Positions 22,658-25,070 of a DNA stretch of 25,070 nucleotides are shown piece by piece; position 1 is the first letter of the stretch, and every line of letters starts with the position of its first letter. Source of the DNA: Abiotrophia defectiva_A (GTDB lineage Bacteria; Bacillota; Bacilli; Lactobacillales; Aerococcaceae); NCBI GenBank assembly GCA_963546405.1, contig CAUUNL010000024.1:1-25070 (forward strand), written 5' to 3'. Made by a program: the position numbers and the translations under genes. Below the pieces are notes generated by a model that was not told the DNA's origin, made no database searches, and saw only the letters and a list, made by a program, of their open reading frames with translations.

Positions 22658-23911
22658 CTAATCAAATGCTGACATTAAGTCTGGGTTCTGGGTGGTTCGG
22701 AAGGAGACCTGACCCTCTTGGTCTGGTTGGGCAGTAGCCTCCAAAATATAGGCATGATTGTGCCGCTTAACAAAGGCAATCACCTGCTTACCATCCTGGC
22801 GCACATAAATGGCTGACACTTCATAGCTCAAGTCACTCTTGCCTAGCTGCATACCATAGAATTGGAAGCTTGCTGCTTGGCCGTCCACTTTGGCTTGGTT
22901 GAGGACTTGGTCGGGAACCGCCAAATCATAATAAGACAAAGCCGTTGCGGGCGTGGCAGCCTGATAAGTTTGGCCTTGTGCCTTACCGTAGGCTTCCATG
23001 ACTTGGGCAATATGATCCCTTCTAAGGTCACTTGGCCCCGCAATGGCGCCCTCAGCACTCGTCTGGCCACTGTCCCGATTGTCAGGATTGAGATAACGCG
23101 CAAAGCCCTGACTCAATTCCTGGTTCTCGGTCTCTTTGAAATCCAACTTGTCACTGTCAGCCAAATGAGCCTGGCTGTAGAGGACTTGGGGCTGACCTTG
23201 ATGTAGGGTGAAGAGATAGAGATGACGCTGACTTGGGTCCGAATCGGTGGTCTCATAACTATCCAAGACCAGGTAATCGTAACGGGCGTTCTTGACATTG
23301 CCCATGATATTCCAGGTCACCGTTTGCCCATTAACGGTAGCATTTTTAAGACGATTGTCGCGATCGCCAATGCCCACAAAATCCTCCAAATGCAAAGGCC
23401 GATAGTCTTGCTTCATGCCTTGGGCCCACTTGAGGAAGAAGGATGCAAAGGCTTGCTTATCCCAATTGAGATAGTGTTGAAAGTCCGCTGACTCTTGCTC
23501 AATGCGTTGACTATCTTGGGGGTGGAGACCCTTAAGCCGCTCGCCTTCTTGATAGGCCGCGGTAAAAGGCACTTGGACTGAAGACCGCGCGTCTTCACTC
23601 AACGAATCGCGATAGTCTAGCTGCTTTTGATAGGCCGCTTGCATCTGCTTGAAATAAGAGGGCTGAGCCTGACTGCTAGCCGGCTCCTGGCTGGCTTGCG
23701 AGGATCCTTGAGATTTGGCCTCACTTGCTGACTGACTACTTGACTGGCTGTGACTGGATTGACTAATAGACACACTGCTGACAGATTCACTAGTCACAGA
23801 ATTCGCGACCTGTCTGCTAGTAGCTCCCTGATTGCCTTGACCATGCCCACACCCACTCAGGGCTAGGGCTCCAATAACCGTACCGACGAGTAATGCATAC
23901 CGCTTACTCAT
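22658..23911 (-). CDS. Ser-rich lipoprotein, DUF4767-like
   Basis: A 417-residue secreted lipoprotein. The signal peptide ends in the lipobox LSGC (Cys21), so it should be anchored on the outer face of the membrane. A Ser/Gln-rich linker follows to about residue 85. The globular part contains LNWDKQAFASFFLKWAQGMKQ, VTWNIMGN and QRHLYLFTLHQGQPQVLYSQ, which resemble the DUF4767 domain of Lactobacillales lipoproteins; this match is moderate. A second domain ends FRTTQNPDLMSAFD. GGAGG is 9 bp before the ATG. It has its own promoter and terminator, so it is a single-gene unit. Function is unknown. Confidence 0.85.
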   Translation of the reverse strand: MSKRYALLVGTVIGALALSGCGHGQGNQGATSRQVANSVTSESVSSVSISQSSHSQSSSQSASEAKSQGSSQASQEPASSQAQPSYFKQMQAAYQKQLDYRDSLSEDARSSVQVPFTAAYQEGERLKGLHPQDSQRIEQESADFQHYLNWDKQAFASFFLKWAQGMKQDYRPLHLEDFVGIGDRDNRLKNATVNGQTVTWNIMGNVKNARYDYLVLDSYETTDSDPSQRHLYLFTLHQGQPQVLYSQAHLADSDKLDFKETENQELSQGFARYLNPDNRDSGQTSAEGAIAGPSDLRRDHIAQVMEAYGKAQGQTYQAATPATALSYYDLAVPDQVLNQAKVDGQAASFQFYGMQLGKSDLSYEVSAIYVRQDGKQVIAFVKRHNHAYILEATAQPDQEGQVSFRTTQNPDLMSAFD

Positions 23912-23955
23912 GGTGACGCGCCTCCTTTTTGCTTGTGACTTTTACTTACAGCCTT

Positions 23956-23983
23956 ATTATAGTCCTCACAAAGAAAAAAACAA
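23956..23983 (-). promoter_or_regulatory. Promoter of the lipoprotein gene
   Basis: Minus strand: TTGTTT (23978-23983), 16-bp spacer, perfect TATAAT (23956-23961), 45 bp before the start codon. Confidence 0.75.
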
Positions 23984-24063
23984 GGGCTTACATGGTTTAA
24001 ATATAGACTATTTTGTGTCTTATTCTAGACTAATTTATCCCCCTAACTTTGCCACCAACTTAA

Positions 24064-24125
24064 GGAAATTGGGGGCGCTCAACGACTTGAGCCAGGCCAA
24101 GTCTTTGGCTTGAGCCCCAATTTCC
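24064..24125. repeat. Long hairpin upstream of the lipoprotein promoter
   Basis: GGAAATTGGGG (24064-24074) and CCCCAATTTCC (24115-24125) are perfect 11-bp arms. The interior adds CTCAA facing TTGAG and a smaller GCCAAG/CTTTGGC hairpin. The matching place in copy A has lost most of the stem, keeping only AAATTG/CAATTT. No T run follows. Confidence 0.75.
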
Positions 24126-24138
24126 TAGCCACTCCCCA

Positions 24139-24326
24139 GCCTTGGTCAGGTCGGGTGCGGGTAAAGTGGCCCTTGTGGCCAGTAGGATGGCGGGCGTATG
24201 AGTGGCCTTGGAGCGCAGCGACTTAGGCCACCATAGCCCACCAAGGCGGAAGACTCGCCCGGCGAGGCTGGAGCCGGTCCCGCCACAAGGGCCCACTTTG
24301 CCCTAAGCACCCGACCAGGCCAAGGC
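24139..24326 (-). repeat. Palindromic intergenic element, copy 3
   Basis: A 188-bp element with outer pairs GCCTTGG/CCAAGGC, then GGTCGGGTGC/GCACCCGACC and the 17-bp AAAGTGG-CCCTTGTGGC stem. The inner hairpin CTCGCC-C-GGCGAG is best formed in this copy. On the minus strand it begins about 18 bp after the T run of the nitroreductase terminator. Confidence 0.88.
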
Positions 24327-24343
24327 AGATTAAAGTCAGACAC

Positions 24344-24374
24344 AAAAAAGACAGAGGTCCCTCAGACCTCTGTC
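24344..24374 (-). terminator. Terminator of the nitroreductase gene
   Basis: Perfect 10-bp stem GACAGAGGTC/GACCTCTGTC with a five-base loop, followed on the minus strand by TTTTTTG. It begins 21 bp after the stop codon. Confidence 0.93.
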
Positions 24375-24395
24375 TCTTACTAGCTATCCCTTGTC

Positions 24396-24998
24396 TTATT
24401 TACCGAATGACTTAACGCGATCTTGGTCAGCCATGTATTCTTTGTCGCCAGCTGGTGCTACTACGCTACCGAATGGTGCTTGAGCACGTAATTTCCAAGT
24501 AGATGGGATATTGTATTTAGCAGCTACTTTTTCGTCTACTAATGGGTTGTAGTGTTGCACGTTCATGCCGATGTTTTGTTCAGCCAATGCCAACCATACT
24601 GCGTACAAGTTAATCCCGTGGGCTTGTTCTGACCAGATTGGGAAGTTATCAGCGTAGAGTGGGAAGTTAGCTTGCAAGCCTTCTACCACTTCTTGGTCTT
24701 CGAAGAAGAGGATGGTCCCAGCCCCTGCTGCGAAACCTGCTAGACGACCTTTAGTCCCTTCAAAAGCTTCCGCTGGCGTTACCTTTTCAAGTTCGCTGTA
24801 TGCAATCTCATTCCAGAAGTCTTCAGAGTCTTTGCCGAATAAGATGACAGCACGGCTAGATTGAGAGTTGAAAGCAGATGGTGCTTCCTTCATGGCTTTT
24901 TCGACGATTTCAACTAGGGCATCATTAGAAACTGGCAGCTCCTTACCGAGTGCATAAATTGAACGACGTTTTGCTTGTAATTGGTTAAAGTTTGACAT
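24396..24998 (-). CDS. Nitroreductase-family flavoprotein (Frm2-like)
   Basis: A 200-residue cytoplasmic FMN enzyme expected to reduce nitro compounds or related substrates with NAD(P)H. The N-terminal RRSIYALGKELPVS and EAPSAFNSQSSRAVILFG (FMN phosphate and ribityl contacts) and the C-terminal APFGSVVAPAGDKE match the short nitroreductase group that includes Frm2/HBN1-like proteins. WSEQAHGINLYAVWLALAEQNIGMNVQHYNPLVD is the usual central helix region. Physiological substrate unknown. The start at 24998 has GAGGTAAT upstream; the promoter is not clear in the 70 bp left. It is a single-gene unit with a strong terminator. Confidence 0.92.
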   Translation of the reverse strand: MSNFNQLQAKRRSIYALGKELPVSNDALVEIVEKAMKEAPSAFNSQSSRAVILFGKDSEDFWNEIAYSELEKVTPAEAFEGTKGRLAGFAAGAGTILFFEDQEVVEGLQANFPLYADNFPIWSEQAHGINLYAVWLALAEQNIGMNVQHYNPLVDEKVAAKYNIPSTWKLRAQAPFGSVVAPAGDKEYMADQDRVKSFGK

Positions 24999-25070
24999 AT
25001 TGATTACCTCTATTCTTTCTATTTTTTATCTTCTAATCCCCAAGGGATATTTTATTTACTTAATTATTGG

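Larger units (their letters stand above)
23932..24326. repeat. Duplicated intergenic unit, copy B
   Basis: Partner of 22222-22596. It contains the lipoprotein promoter, the long hairpin at 24064-24125 and element copy 3. The promoter block differs from copy A at only a few bases over about 90 bp; the middle hairpin region is more diverged. It fills the 484-bp gap between the lipoprotein gene and the nitroreductase terminator; no gene is seen. Confidence 0.85.

Noticed and set aside
24060..24343. Minus-strand open frames across element copy 3
   Set aside because: GC-rich palindromic DNA gives chance open frames; similar peptides arise from copy 1 only because the repeat itself is shared.

Overview
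The window looks like a chromosomal segment of a Gram-positive bacterium of the order Lactobacillales. The evidence is strong AAAGGAGG-type ribosome binding sites, an HPr with both His15 and the regulatory Ser46, a DUF1827 gene (a family I know from this order), CopY-type operators (TACA-NN-TGTA), and dense Rho-independent terminators. Base composition is near half G+C over most genes, high for the order. Aerococcaceae is a guess I cannot prove. Nearly all genes lie on the minus strand.

Layout. (1) 1-1250: the end of an integrated element. A tyrosine integrase, cut by the window edge, points at a tRNA-Arg(UCU) gene, with repeated putative integrase-binding sites between them. (2) 1280-9335: housekeeping genes. 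These are ptsH-ptsI, a DUF1827 gene, a DivIVA-like coiled-coil gene followed by prfC and a NadV/NAMPT-type nicotinamide phosphoribosyltransferase, and an asparaginase. (3) 9380-11800: a membrane-anchored glycerophosphodiester phosphodiesterase and Dps. (4) 11927-18480: a DUF1304 membrane protein, an array of three 82-bp units each holding a 34-bp hairpin, and two tandem copA-copZ copper export operons. A 109-bp remnant of dps lies between the two operons and shows how the duplication happened. (5) 18535-20398, plus strand: PadR regulator, DUF1700 membrane protein and DUF4097 surface-type protein, with a clear promoter and operator. (6) 20400-24400: an accessory-looking stretch with three copies of a roughly 188-bp palindromic element that I do not recognise. 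An AT-rich FRG-domain gene lies between two opposite-facing copies. Two of the elements also belong to a duplicated intergenic unit of about 400 bp that carries a promoter. A Ser-rich lipoprotein gene follows. (7) 24396-24998: a nitroreductase-family gene.

How the parts work together. HPr and EI feed phosphate into PTS sugar uptake. NadV salvages nicotinamide. CopA and CopZ handle Cu(I), and the second operon keeps two well-formed cop boxes while the first has a hybrid promoter with degenerate boxes. No copY gene is in the window, so the copper repressor must be elsewhere. PadR probably represses its own three-gene envelope operon.

The most unusual material is non-coding. The 188-bp element follows the terminator of a gene in the same orientation in all three copies, and its arms and one inner hairpin differ between copies in ways that keep base pairing. 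The 82-bp hairpin array and the FRG island bracketed by the element are the other main points. No searches or folding programs were run; family calls are from recognised motifs.
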